Assembly (NCBI GenBank): GCA_964457545.1
Contig: CAYWEN010000011.1
Location: 1 to 39,326, forward strand
Origin: JAGGTJ01 sp964457545
GTDB taxonomy: Bacteria; Desulfobacterota; DSM-4660; Desulfatiglandales; Desulfatiglandaceae
Direction of reading: 5' to 3'
DNA length: 39,326 nucleotides
The position numbers and the translations under genes were made by a program. Positions within the stretch are counted from its first letter, which is position 1, and every line of letters begins with the position of its first letter. The notes under the pieces were generated by a model. The model saw nothing but the letters and a program-made list of their open reading frames with translations, ran no database searches and was not told where the DNA came from. Of the stretch, positions 32,580-39,326 are shown piece after piece.

Positions 32580-32625
32580 TTTAAAAGCACTCCTTGTTTA
32601 CATATGAAAAGGGAGTGCTTTTAAA
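32580..32625. terminator. Strong hairpin between convergent genes
   Basis: TTTAAAAGCACTCC (32580-32593) pairs perfectly with GGAGTGCTTTTAAA (32612-32625): a 14-base stem with an 18-base loop. It starts 4 bases after the radical SAM stop and lies about 90 bases from the end of rpsI. The T and A runs lie within the stem flanks, so it can serve as a terminator in either direction. Confidence 0.7.
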
Positions 32626-32713
32626 AAAGTTCTGTTCCGTTAATAAATACATGTCCAGGTCTGATGTGTTTGATTTGTTAAAATGTCTGATTGGCATGTC
32701 TTGTTCTGGAATA

Positions 32714-33106
32714 TTAACGTTTTGAATATTGAAAGCGTGCCCTGGCGCCTTTTTGTCCGTATTTTTTACGTTCCTTAATTCTTGAATCTCTCGTTAACAA
32801 ACCTGCCTTTTTCAAGGAATCTCTAAGAGATGGATCCATAGCAACAAGGGCCTTGCTTATACCATGTCTGATTGCTCCTGCCTGTCCACTGATACCGCCG
32901 CCTTTTACTGTTGAATTGATATCTATCTTGCCGATCATGTTGCTCAGCAATAGCGGCTGCATAACTAATGTCCTGTCTGATTCTCTCAGAATATAATCTT
33001 CAAAAGGCCTTTTGTTGATTGTAATCTGTCCCTGGCCTGGTTTCAGAAAAACGCGAGCTATGGCAGATTTCCTTTTGCCAGTAGAATAAAAAATCCCCTC
33101 ATTCAT
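32714..33106 (-). CDS. rpsI: 30S ribosomal protein S9
   Basis: Full-length S9 of 130 aa. It starts with FYSTGKRKSAIARVFLKPGQG, carries KGGGISGQAGAIRHGISKAL in the centre, and ends in the basic KKYGQKGARARFQYSKR tail, whose terminal Arg contacts P-site tRNA. It is the second gene of the rplM-rpsI operon. Its GGGAG ribosome site lies inside the end of rplM, three bases apart, so translation is probably coupled. It converges on the radical SAM gene. Confidence 0.98.
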   Translation of the reverse strand: MNEGIFYSTGKRKSAIARVFLKPGQGQITINKRPFEDYILRESDRTLVMQPLLLSNMIGKIDINSTVKGGGISGQAGAIRHGISKALVAMDPSLRDSLKKAGLLTRDSRIKERKKYGQKGARARFQYSKR

Positions 33107-33109
33107 TTG

Positions 33110-33538
33110 TTATATCTCCCATTTCTCAGGTTTTTGCGCTTCATGTGGATGTTCAGGGCCTGCATATATCTTTAATTTTTTGAGCTGACGGCGTCCCAGG
33201 CTTGTTTTGGGCAACATTCCTCTTACTGCAAAACGTATTATATCTTCCGGTTTATTTTCCCGCAATTTTGCTGCTGATGTTTGTTTCAAACCACCTATAT
33301 ATCCGCTGTGTCTGTAATAGAACTTGTTATCCCATTTTTTGCCGGTCAGCCTTATCTTGTCAGCATTAATAACAATAACAAAATCTCCTGTATCTGCATG
33401 TGGGGTAAAGATTGGTTTGTCTTTTCCTCTGAGACGTATGGCAATCTGTGTTGCAAGCCTGCCCAGAATTTTATCTTTGGCATCCACAATGTGCCATTTT
33501 TTTTCGATCTCATGTTCTTTTGCAACGAATGTTTTCAT
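33110..33538 (-). CDS. rplM: 50S ribosomal protein L13
   Basis: Full-length L13 of 142 aa. Typical blocks: KKWHIVDAKDKILGRLATQIAIRLRGKDKP, DFVIVINADKIRLTGKKWDNKFYYRHSGY, PEDIIRFAVRGMLPKTSLGRRQLKKLKIYAG and PHEAQKPE near the end. It is the first gene of the classic L13-S9 operon. AT-rich DNA with two TATAAT-like boxes on the minus strand (near 33543-33562) lies just upstream, but no good -35 could be fixed. Confidence 0.98.
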   Translation of the reverse strand: MKTFVAKEHEIEKKWHIVDAKDKILGRLATQIAIRLRGKDKPIFTPHADTGDFVIVINADKIRLTGKKWDNKFYYRHSGYIGGLKQTSAAKLRENKPEDIIRFAVRGMLPKTSLGRRQLKKLKIYAGPEHPHEAQKPEKWEI

Positions 33539-34088
33539 AACGATTATATCCTGAAAATTATATAAGTATATGTTTTTTGAATCAGTTTTTATCAGACAAG
33601 GATCTTTTTCTGTACTATCTGTACATAATTCCTTGAGCTTGTACGAAAAGGTTCACTGTCAGACTGAAAACTGCATAATGCCACGGTATTTACAGATGTA
33701 AACTTTCTGGCATCAAAATTGGTTTATGGATAGAAACCAACTACAAGAAGAAATATCTATGAAATTTTGCGGCTTGTGTCAAGGACTTTCTTTATGGGTC
33801 AAGAATACCTGTCTTATGGTGAGTGTCAAATAAGAAATCCAGTTATTGACTGTTTTTCGCGATCTTTATGTCTGATGTGCTGAACACGGCAAACAAGGTG
33901 TGGTATTTGTACATAGCACAAGGAATCCCGTAAATTGACAGCAAGATTGTGCAAAAATGCCCTTTATGTATGGAAGCTGTCTTGTCTCCGGGGATAGGGA
34001 GCTTGCCTTTATGCAGTGGGATAAATTGGCCAATGGGTACAAAAATCCGAAAATCTCTTAAAACCCAAAATTTATTTATGACTGGTTT
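33539..34088. other. Repeat-bearing spacer between GNAT gene and rplM
   Basis: 550 bases without a credible gene. The right half carries a copy of the second dispersed repeat (33919-33956), and 33631-33650 is a weaker relative. Fragments of plus-strand frames near 33950-34050 have no start or motif. The rplM promoter should lie in the first 60 bases. Confidence 0.6.
33919..33956. repeat. Copy of second dispersed repeat
   Basis: 33919-33940 is an exact inverted copy of 20578-20599. After a 5-base divergent stretch, TTGTGCAAAAA (33946-33956) continues the match to the other locus. On the other side TATTTGTACATAGCA resembles TTTTTGTGCAAGAT with one indel. Confidence 0.6.
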
Positions 34089-34538
34089 CTAAATATCCAA
34101 TTTAAGATTGATCATATCTCCTGCAGCAAATCCGATTGACTCAAAGAATCTCAAAAGACGCCATTCTTTCCAGTTGACAAAGGTATACATCGTTTCAACT
34201 CCTGCCTTTTTCAACTTGTCTGTCATTTCATTAAATAATATCTGGCCAATCCCGCGTCGTTGATAGTCAGGATCTACCCCAATGGTATCGATCCACCCTA
34301 TGTGTCCAGGAGTGCCATATTCCCATCGTCCTATTTCTCCTATTATAAAACCAACGACTTTGTCATCCATTTCTGCTACCAATGAAGCCGTGGGTGGTTC
34401 CTTTTTGATCATTTCGGCCTTGAATTGCCAGTAGTCCTGTCTTGACTGACCTATGATCTTTTCATCTATTTCACTTATCCTGACAAAATCATCGGGGTTT
34501 ATAACCCGTATAACAGGTTGTTGTAATTGCTCATTCAT
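34089..34538 (-). CDS. GNAT family N-acetyltransferase
   Basis: Acetyl-CoA-dependent transferase of 149 aa, a single GNAT domain. Strands beta2-beta3 are visible as SLVAEMDDKVVGFIIGEI. Motif A follows: GHIGWIDTIGVDPDYQRRGIGQILFNEM, with the Q/RxxGxG/A pyrophosphate loop as QRRGIG. The C-terminal part reads ETMYTFVNWKEWRLLRFFESIGF. The layout resembles RimI-like or small-molecule acetyltransferases, but the acceptor cannot be told. AGGGAA precedes the ATG. It is a lone minus-strand gene downstream of ppsA. The same window holds an HDAC-like deacetylase, but 30 kb away with no sign of linkage. Confidence 0.88.
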   Translation of the reverse strand: MNEQLQQPVIRVINPDDFVRISEIDEKIIGQSRQDYWQFKAEMIKKEPPTASLVAEMDDKVVGFIIGEIGRWEYGTPGHIGWIDTIGVDPDYQRRGIGQILFNEMTDKLKKAGVETMYTFVNWKEWRLLRFFESIGFAAGDMINLKLDI

Positions 34539-34787
34539 AATTGTTTCCCTGCCGGTTTTAGATCATTGTCACTGGATATGTACAAGCTCTTTATGCACAC
34601 AGGTTAAAGCAAAAGTAATTTGATATGCCTTGCATGCTTTTTCCGGACTGCTGAAATGCATACAAATACCGAGCTTAATAAACATTGTTAAAACTGAACT
34701 GTGTCTGGATGATAGGCGTTGCTGCTTAAGATAAAGCCTGTCATTTGTTTGATTGCGGTATGCACAGGTTGTATTATTGCGCAAAGA

Positions 34788-37259
34788 TCAGGGAGATATC
34801 CCCAAAGCCTTTTCTTTTTCAGCGATACGCATCCTGGTTTTGATAACAGTGTCCGGGATAAGACTGATGGAATCAATGCCTGATTCAACAAGAAATTCAG
34901 CAAATTCCGGAAAATCACTTGGTGCCTGTCCGCAAATTCCAATCTTTTTCCCTTTTTCTTTTGCTATTTTTATAACATGTTTGATCAATCTTTTAACTGC
35001 CTCATTTCTTTCATCATAAATATGGGAAACCAGGGAGGAGTCACGGTCAAGTCCAAGGGTCAGTTGGGTAAGATCATTTGATCCGATGGAGAATCCGTCA
35101 AATATATCCGCAAATTGGTCAGCCAGGATAACATTGCTTGGTATTTCACACATTACATAGATCTGAAGGTCATCTTTTCCCTGTTCAAGACCAAATCTTT
35201 TCATTAATTCAATAACCTTTTTCCCCTCTTCAGGTGTTCTGCAGAAGGGAACCATGATTTTTATGTTGGTAAGACCTACTGTGACCCTGGCCTTTTTCAG
35301 GGCCTGACACTCAAGATCAAAGGCAGGCATGTATTTCTCATCATAATAGCGGGATGCCCCTCTCCATCCTATCATGGGATTGCTTTCAACCGGTTCGTAC
35401 AGGTAACCCCCTAAAAGATTTTCATATTCATTGGATTTGAAATCTGACAGACGTACAATCACGTCCTTTGGGTAAAAGGCTGCTGCAATACGGCTTATAC
35501 CCTCGGCAAGCTTGTCTACAAAAAATTTCTTCTTGTCCTTGTATGTGGATGTGATTTCATCAATCTTATAGATGGCTCCTGCTATCTTGTGATCTTTGTC
35601 AGCCCTTTGTTTCAGTTTGTCGTAATCAAGAAGGGCAAATGGATGAATACCTATGTGAGCGTTAATAATAAACTCTTCTCTTGCCAGGCCAACACCGTCA
35701 TTTGGCAGCATTGCTTGGGAAAACGCCTTTTCTGGCATGCCGACATTCATCATGATTTTTGTTTTTGTTTTGGGTATCTGTTTCAGATCTATTTTTTCAA
35801 CTTCATAGTCTAAAAGTCCGTCGTACACATAACCGGTTTCTCCTTCACAACATGAAACAGTAACCTCCTGACCGGTTTGGATGGCTTCGTCTGCATTCCC
35901 TGTGCCTATGACACAGGGAATGCCTAATTCCCTGGATATGATTGCTGCATGACAGGTTCGGCCGCCCTTGTTCGTTACAATTGCAGATGCCATTTTCATG
36001 ATAGGTTCCCAGTCAGGATCTGTCATGTTTGTAACAAGGACCTGTTCAGGATGAAACTTTTCGATCTCAAGGGGGGATAGGATTACGTTGGCTATACCCT
36101 GCCCTACCTTGGAGCCGACAGATGTTCCTGTAGTCAGGATCTTCCCTTTTTCAAGCATGTGATAGTCTTCATAAGTACTTGTGTCTTTTCTGGAATGTAT
36201 TGTTTCAGGCCGTGCCTGTACGATGAATAGTTTTCCGGAACCGACATGGGTGCCATCGCCATCTTTGGCCCATTCAATGTCCATTGGTTTGAAATAACCG
36301 GCTTCTTGGCTGTAGTGTTCCTCTATAAGGCATGCCCATCTGGCAAGTTCGAGGATTTCATCATCTTCCAAAACATAGCGATGTCTTTCTTCCAAGGTGG
36401 TTGCTATGTTTTTTACTGTGCTGTTATCTTCAATGGAGTATACCATCTTGATATCTCTGTCACCCTTTTTTCGGCTGATAATGGCACGTTTGCCCTGTTT
36501 CAGTGTGGGTTTGAAAACATAATATTCATCAGGATTAACTGCTCCCTGTACAACATTTTCTCCAAGGCCGTAGGCAGCGCTGATAAAGACTGCGTCTTTA
36601 AATCCTGTTTCCGTATCAATAGAGAACATAACGCCTGAGTATGCAGAATCGCTGCGGACCATCTTTTGTACAGTTATGGAAAGTGCAACATCAAACTGCC
36701 CAAACCCCTTGTCATGTCTATAGGATATAGCCCTGTTTGTAAAAAGGCTTGCAAAGCACTTTTTACAGGCAGCAAGTACGCTGCGTTTTCCTTTTATGTT
36801 CAGGTATGTATCCTGTTGCCCTGCAAAAGAAGCATCAGGCAGGTCTTCTGCTGTGGCAGAGGACCTGACGGCTACATCCAGGTTGTCCATACCCTTTTGG
36901 CCAAATTCGTCTGCAAGTTCATCGTAGGCCTTTGAGATAGCCTGAGCCAGGTTGTCGGGCAATTTTGCGTCTGTTATTATTTCACGAACCTTGCGGCCTT
37001 TTGTCATGAGGTTGTTAAGGTCGTGAGTATCCAGATCCTGCAAAATTTCCCTGATCTTGTTTGCTACCCCTGCCTCCTCCAGGAAATACCTGTATGCATG
37101 CGAGGTAATGGCAAAACCGTTGGGGATATTTATGCCCTTGTCATGGAGTTTTTGATACATTTCTCCAAGGGATGCATTTTTCCCCCCTACCAACGGAACA
37201 TCGTTTATACCAATTTCTTTAAACCAGAGTATGAACTTGTTCTGGCTGGCTGAACCCAT
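34788..37259 (-). CDS. ppsA: Phosphoenolpyruvate synthase
   Basis: PEP synthase of 823 aa (pyruvate + ATP to PEP + AMP + Pi), used to start gluconeogenesis from pyruvate, for example after acetyl-CoA carboxylation. The N-terminal ATP-grasp domain begins VGGKNASLGEMYQKL and includes AVRSSATAEDLPDASFAGQQDTYL. The swivelling domain holds the phospho-His at His437 (GGRTCHAAIISRELG). The C-terminal TIM barrel has GWRGASRYY, YVMCEIPSN, GSNDLTQLTLGLDRDS and the catalytic Cys in GICGQAPSDFPEFAEFL. Length and order fit PpsA rather than pyruvate phosphate dikinase. AGGAGG lies 5 bases before the ATG. Upstream AT-rich DNA has a TATAAT box but no convincing -35. Confidence 0.97.
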   Translation of the reverse strand: MGSASQNKFILWFKEIGINDVPLVGGKNASLGEMYQKLHDKGINIPNGFAITSHAYRYFLEEAGVANKIREILQDLDTHDLNNLMTKGRKVREIITDAKLPDNLAQAISKAYDELADEFGQKGMDNLDVAVRSSATAEDLPDASFAGQQDTYLNIKGKRSVLAACKKCFASLFTNRAISYRHDKGFGQFDVALSITVQKMVRSDSAYSGVMFSIDTETGFKDAVFISAAYGLGENVVQGAVNPDEYYVFKPTLKQGKRAIISRKKGDRDIKMVYSIEDNSTVKNIATTLEERHRYVLEDDEILELARWACLIEEHYSQEAGYFKPMDIEWAKDGDGTHVGSGKLFIVQARPETIHSRKDTSTYEDYHMLEKGKILTTGTSVGSKVGQGIANVILSPLEIEKFHPEQVLVTNMTDPDWEPIMKMASAIVTNKGGRTCHAAIISRELGIPCVIGTGNADEAIQTGQEVTVSCCEGETGYVYDGLLDYEVEKIDLKQIPKTKTKIMMNVGMPEKAFSQAMLPNDGVGLAREEFIINAHIGIHPFALLDYDKLKQRADKDHKIAGAIYKIDEITSTYKDKKKFFVDKLAEGISRIAAAFYPKDVIVRLSDFKSNEYENLLGGYLYEPVESNPMIGWRGASRYYDEKYMPAFDLECQALKKARVTVGLTNIKIMVPFCRTPEEGKKVIELMKRFGLEQGKDDLQIYVMCEIPSNVILADQFADIFDGFSIGSNDLTQLTLGLDRDSSLVSHIYDERNEAVKRLIKHVIKIAKEKGKKIGICGQAPSDFPEFAEFLVESGIDSISLIPDTVIKTRMRIAEKEKALGISP

Positions 37260-37862
37260 AATAACCTCCTAAGATAAATCACGCCAATTATGCCGAATTA
37301 GCATGGTTGAATTAGATTGGCCATACCTCGATTTTAAGATACAGGCTTTATTTTTACGTTCTTATTATAAAACTTATAAAACCGCGTTGTTTCCAAGCGG
37401 GTCCTGGTTATCATGTCGTTTCCAGTCCGGAAACGGGACATTTTCAGAAGATCAATGAAATCAAAGTATTATGCAGAAGTGTCATAATGCTTTGCACAAA
37501 TGATTACGCTGATACTGTGAAAAACAGCCGTTTGTGTAGAGATGCCCTTACTTTAAAAAAAGAATCATAGCATAACATCATGTTTTTGCGAAACTAAATT
37601 TACGGATGATCCGATTTTTTAATGTGGAATCCTTATGAATTTTCTGAAAAAATACCATTCCTATAACCTGTTGTCAACGCCATAGAAATGTTTTAAAATC
37701 GTCAGACTGGGTATGTTTTCATTTACAAGCAATTGTTTTGTCCCCATTGTTTTGTCCGGATTCTGATTCTGGAAACACATTGCTGAGGCAGATGATATGT
37801 TTCTGCACCGTGGATTTTGCAAGCCTTTCAAACAGGGCATCAGCCATTTACGGAGAAAAAAC
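37260..37862. other. Divergent intergenic region, ppsA / isochorismatase
   Basis: 603 bases with no recognisable gene. It holds an interrupted GTTTCC/GGAAAC hairpin at 37414-37440 and a direct repeat of ATTGTTTTGTCC (37732-37743 and 37746-37757). Promoters for both divergent genes should be here, but I cannot place them firmly. Confidence 0.55.
37732..37757. repeat. Direct repeat ATTGTTTTGTCC x2
   Basis: Two exact copies of a 12-mer with a 14-base period, about 105 bases upstream of the isochorismatase-family ATG. It might be a regulator site or simple slippage. Confidence 0.45.
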
Positions 37863-38444
37863 ATGACAAGCAACAACATGGAAAAACCGGCACTGATAAT
37901 AATCGATATGGTGAAAGATAATTTTGATGAATCAAAGCATTTGCCCATTACTCCGCTTGCAAGGCGGATTATAGAACCAATCAATAATTTGATATCAATC
38001 TTCAGAAAAGAATCGTGGATAATTGTGTTTTCAACGGATGCCTTTCATGAGGAGGATTTTATCTTTAAGGGGAGGATGAAGCCTCATTCCCTGGCAGGGA
38101 CGCAAGGAGCTGAAGTGATTGATGAGCTTGATCGCAAGGAGGAGGATCTCTGGCTTCCTAAACCCAGGTTTTCGGCATTTTTTGATACGGACCTGGACAG
38201 TTGGCTTAAAAAACGGAATGTTACCTTGTGTGCTGTTGCAGGTATAGCCACCAATTTTTGTGTGTTGACCACTGTTATGGATTCCCTGTGCAATGATTTT
38301 AAGACCGTTTTGCTGGAAGACTGTACTGCAGCCAGTTCAGCGGATATTCATGAACAGACATTAGGTTTGTATCGTCGTAATCCGCTGTTTCCTTTATTCA
38401 GGATTGCCAAGGCAGAAGAGCTCGTAAAAGATCTGGGTGTATGA
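37863..38444 (+). CDS. Isochorismatase-family cysteine hydrolase
   Basis: Cysteine hydrolase of 193 aa. The D-K-C catalytic triad is visible: Asp15 (ALIIIDMVKDNF), Lys100 (KPRFSAF) and Cys133 (VAGIATNFCVLTT). Family members include nicotinamidases, isochorismatases, ureidoacrylate hydrolases and many of unknown substrate; I cannot choose among them. The start at 37863 is set by GGAG with 7-base spacing; the frame extends upstream to 37797 without support. The Lys-Pro-Arg-Phe-Ser-Ala-Phe stretch is typical of the family's substrate loop. It is a single gene immediately upstream of an insertion sequence. Confidence 0.88.
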   Translation: MTSNNMEKPALIIIDMVKDNFDESKHLPITPLARRIIEPINNLISIFRKESWIIVFSTDAFHEEDFIFKGRMKPHSLAGTQGAEVIDELDRKEEDLWLPKPRFSAFFDTDLDSWLKKRNVTLCAVAGIATNFCVLTTVMDSLCNDFKTVLLEDCTAASSADIHEQTLGLYRRNPLFPLFRIAKAEELVKDLGV

Positions 38445-38530
38445 TATCATGTTGCTTGATACGCAGATCCTGGCACAATTTGTTAGGTTTGGGTTCTGTT
38501 TTGTGGATTGTGGCTTTGTTTGATAATGTT

Positions 38531-38556
38531 TTGAGGGTTTTAACTAAGTAGCGATA
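38531..38556 (+). repeat. IS1-family left terminal inverted repeat
   Basis: 26 bases that match the inverted right end at 39301-39326 in 22 positions. The region between it and the transposase ATG (38557-38613) should hold the transposase promoter. Confidence 0.8.
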
Positions 38557-38613
38557 ATTATCCAAATATGTTATATTCCTGCTACCGTTGAATACATAGC
38601 AGGAGGGTAGCTT

Positions 38614-39317
38614 ATGAATCCTAATTGTCCTAAATGCGGTTCGCCACAAACGGTTAAAAACGGATTTCTTTGTAACCGGCAAAGATACAAATGCAAGCAG
38701 TGTGGCCATCAATTTACCCGGACAACTCCGAGAGGAAAACCAATGAGAGACAAGTTGCTGGCCGTTGTCCTGTATATGCACGGATTGTCGTTGAACGCTA
38801 TTGCTAAACTGTTTAATGTCTCTGCTCCAGCTGTATTGAAATGGGTACGCAATTTTGCTCAAGATACATATGAAAAACCTAAGCCTGGCAGTGCGATAGT
38901 GATGGAGATTGATGAAATGTGGCATTACCTTAAAAAAAATCCAACAAGCTTTGGATATGGAAGGCTTATTGTCGCGATACCGGTCAGCTCGTTGACTGGG
39001 AATGTGGCGATCGTGATGGAAAAACATTCCGCCGATTGATGAGGCGTTTATCCAGGTGGAATGTTGATATTTATTGTGTTGACCATTGGAAAGTTTATCC
39101 GAAAGAGATGCCTGAAGGTTGTCGTTTTCGTCAGAGCAAGGCTGAGACAGTGGCCATTGAGCGAAATAATGGGAGGCAGCGACATTGGTTTGCCCGTTTT
39201 CGGCGCAAGAGCATAGTTGTGTCCAAAAGCAAAGAAATGGTAGATCTGACCATGTCCCTATTTGCCAGATTTCACGTAAATGGAAATATGCACGAATTAA
39301 TATCATTACTTGGTTAA
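38614..39317 (+). CDS. IS1-family transposase, -1 frameshift required
   Basis: Two overlapping frames encode one transposase of about 234 aa. Frame 1 (38614-39039) has a Zn-finger (CPKCG, CKQCG) and a helix-turn-helix (LSLNAIAKLFNVSAPAVLKWV), then reaches the first catalytic Asp (EIDEMWHY). At the A8 run 38932-38939 the reading must slip back one base, at A_AAA_AAT. The -1 frame then gives KKSNKLWIWKAYCRDTGQLV and carries on through CVDHWKVY (second Asp) and the KAETVAIERNNGRQRHW block to the stop at 39315-39317. IS1 elements use the similar A_AAA_AAC heptamer for programmed frameshifting, so this is likely an active design rather than decay. A ribosome site (GGAGG) precedes ATG 38614. Confidence 0.88.
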
Positions 39318-39326
39318 AACCTTCAA
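39301..39326 (-). repeat. IS1-family right terminal inverted repeat
   Basis: Ends at the last base of the window and overlaps the transposase stop codon. Four mismatches against the left end. Confidence 0.8.

Larger units (their letters stand above)
38531..39326 (+). mobile_element. IS1-family insertion sequence
   Basis: About 796 bases, close to IS1 size. Left end TTGAGGGTTTTAACTAAGTA (from 38531) and right end, read on the minus strand from 39326, TTGAAGGTTTTAACCAAGTA match at 22 of 26 positions over the full repeat. IS1 ends start with GGT, so the element proper may begin a few bases inside, at GGTTTTAAC. The right end coincides with the end of the window, so any target duplication cannot be tested. 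It carries one transposase split over two frames. Confidence 0.85.

Noticed and set aside
34711..34741. GATAGGC/GCCTGTC hairpin downstream of ppsA as a terminator
   Set aside because: The stem is seven bases including a wobble pair and there is no T-run on the ppsA strand, so it is too weak to call.
37414..37440. GTTTCC/GGAAAC hairpin as a terminator
   Set aside because: It has no T-run, lies upstream of both divergent genes, and the outer stem is bulged; no gene would need termination there.
38398..39306. Minus-strand open frame of 302 codons across the IS element
   Set aside because: It is antisense to the transposase, which has clear zinc-finger, HTH and DDE motifs. The antisense translation has no recognisable domain.

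Overview
This 39.3 kb window is chromosomal DNA from a Gram-negative, probably anaerobic bacterium. A standalone ADP-heptose synthase domain implies LPS heptose. MurE carries the DNPR signature of meso-diaminopimelate enzymes. FtsI ends in a PASTA domain, and the mraZ-to-ftsZ order resembles deltaproteobacterial lineages (Desulfobacterota). The placement is inferred from gene content and order, not from a database search. Base composition is moderately AT-rich.

Layout. 1-4.5 kb: a gene-poor start, then comF, the heptose-1-phosphate adenylyltransferase, a soluble PAS histidine kinase, and a convergent histone-deacetylase-like gene. 4.9-6.5 kb, minus strand: a two-gene fchA-folD operon for the C1-folate pathway, in which FolD has lost two of its three cyclohydrolase residues and FchA probably supplies that activity. 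6.6-8.5 kb: uvrC. 9-12 kb: a membrane-anchored TPR-like protein, rplU-rpmA behind a near-consensus promoter with a long leader, and obgE.

12.3-30.7 kb, plus strand: a complete division and cell-wall (dcw) cluster, mraZ-rsmH-ftsL-ftsI-murE-murF-mraY-murD-ftsW-murG-murC-murB-ftsQ-ftsA-ftsZ, without ddl. Many genes overlap by 1-8 bases. mraZ is preceded by a promoter interleaved with four AGTG units at exactly 10-base spacing, which looks like a MraZ autoregulatory operator. Two copies of a dispersed repeat interrupt the cluster (mraY/murD and murC/murB). The first is a roughly 240 bp MITE-like element with inverted ends. A radical SAM gene follows ftsZ and converges on the rplM-rpsI operon across a 14-bp-stem hairpin.

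33.5-39.3 kb: repeat-bearing spacer, a GNAT acetyltransferase, phosphoenolpyruvate synthase, an isochorismatase-family hydrolase, and an IS1-family element. The IS transposase needs a -1 frameshift at an A8 run. Its right inverted repeat ends at the last base of the window.

I found no tRNA, rRNA, CRISPR array or defence island. The points most worth checking are the FolD/FchA division of labour, the mraZ operator, the dispersed repeat family and the IS1 frameshift.
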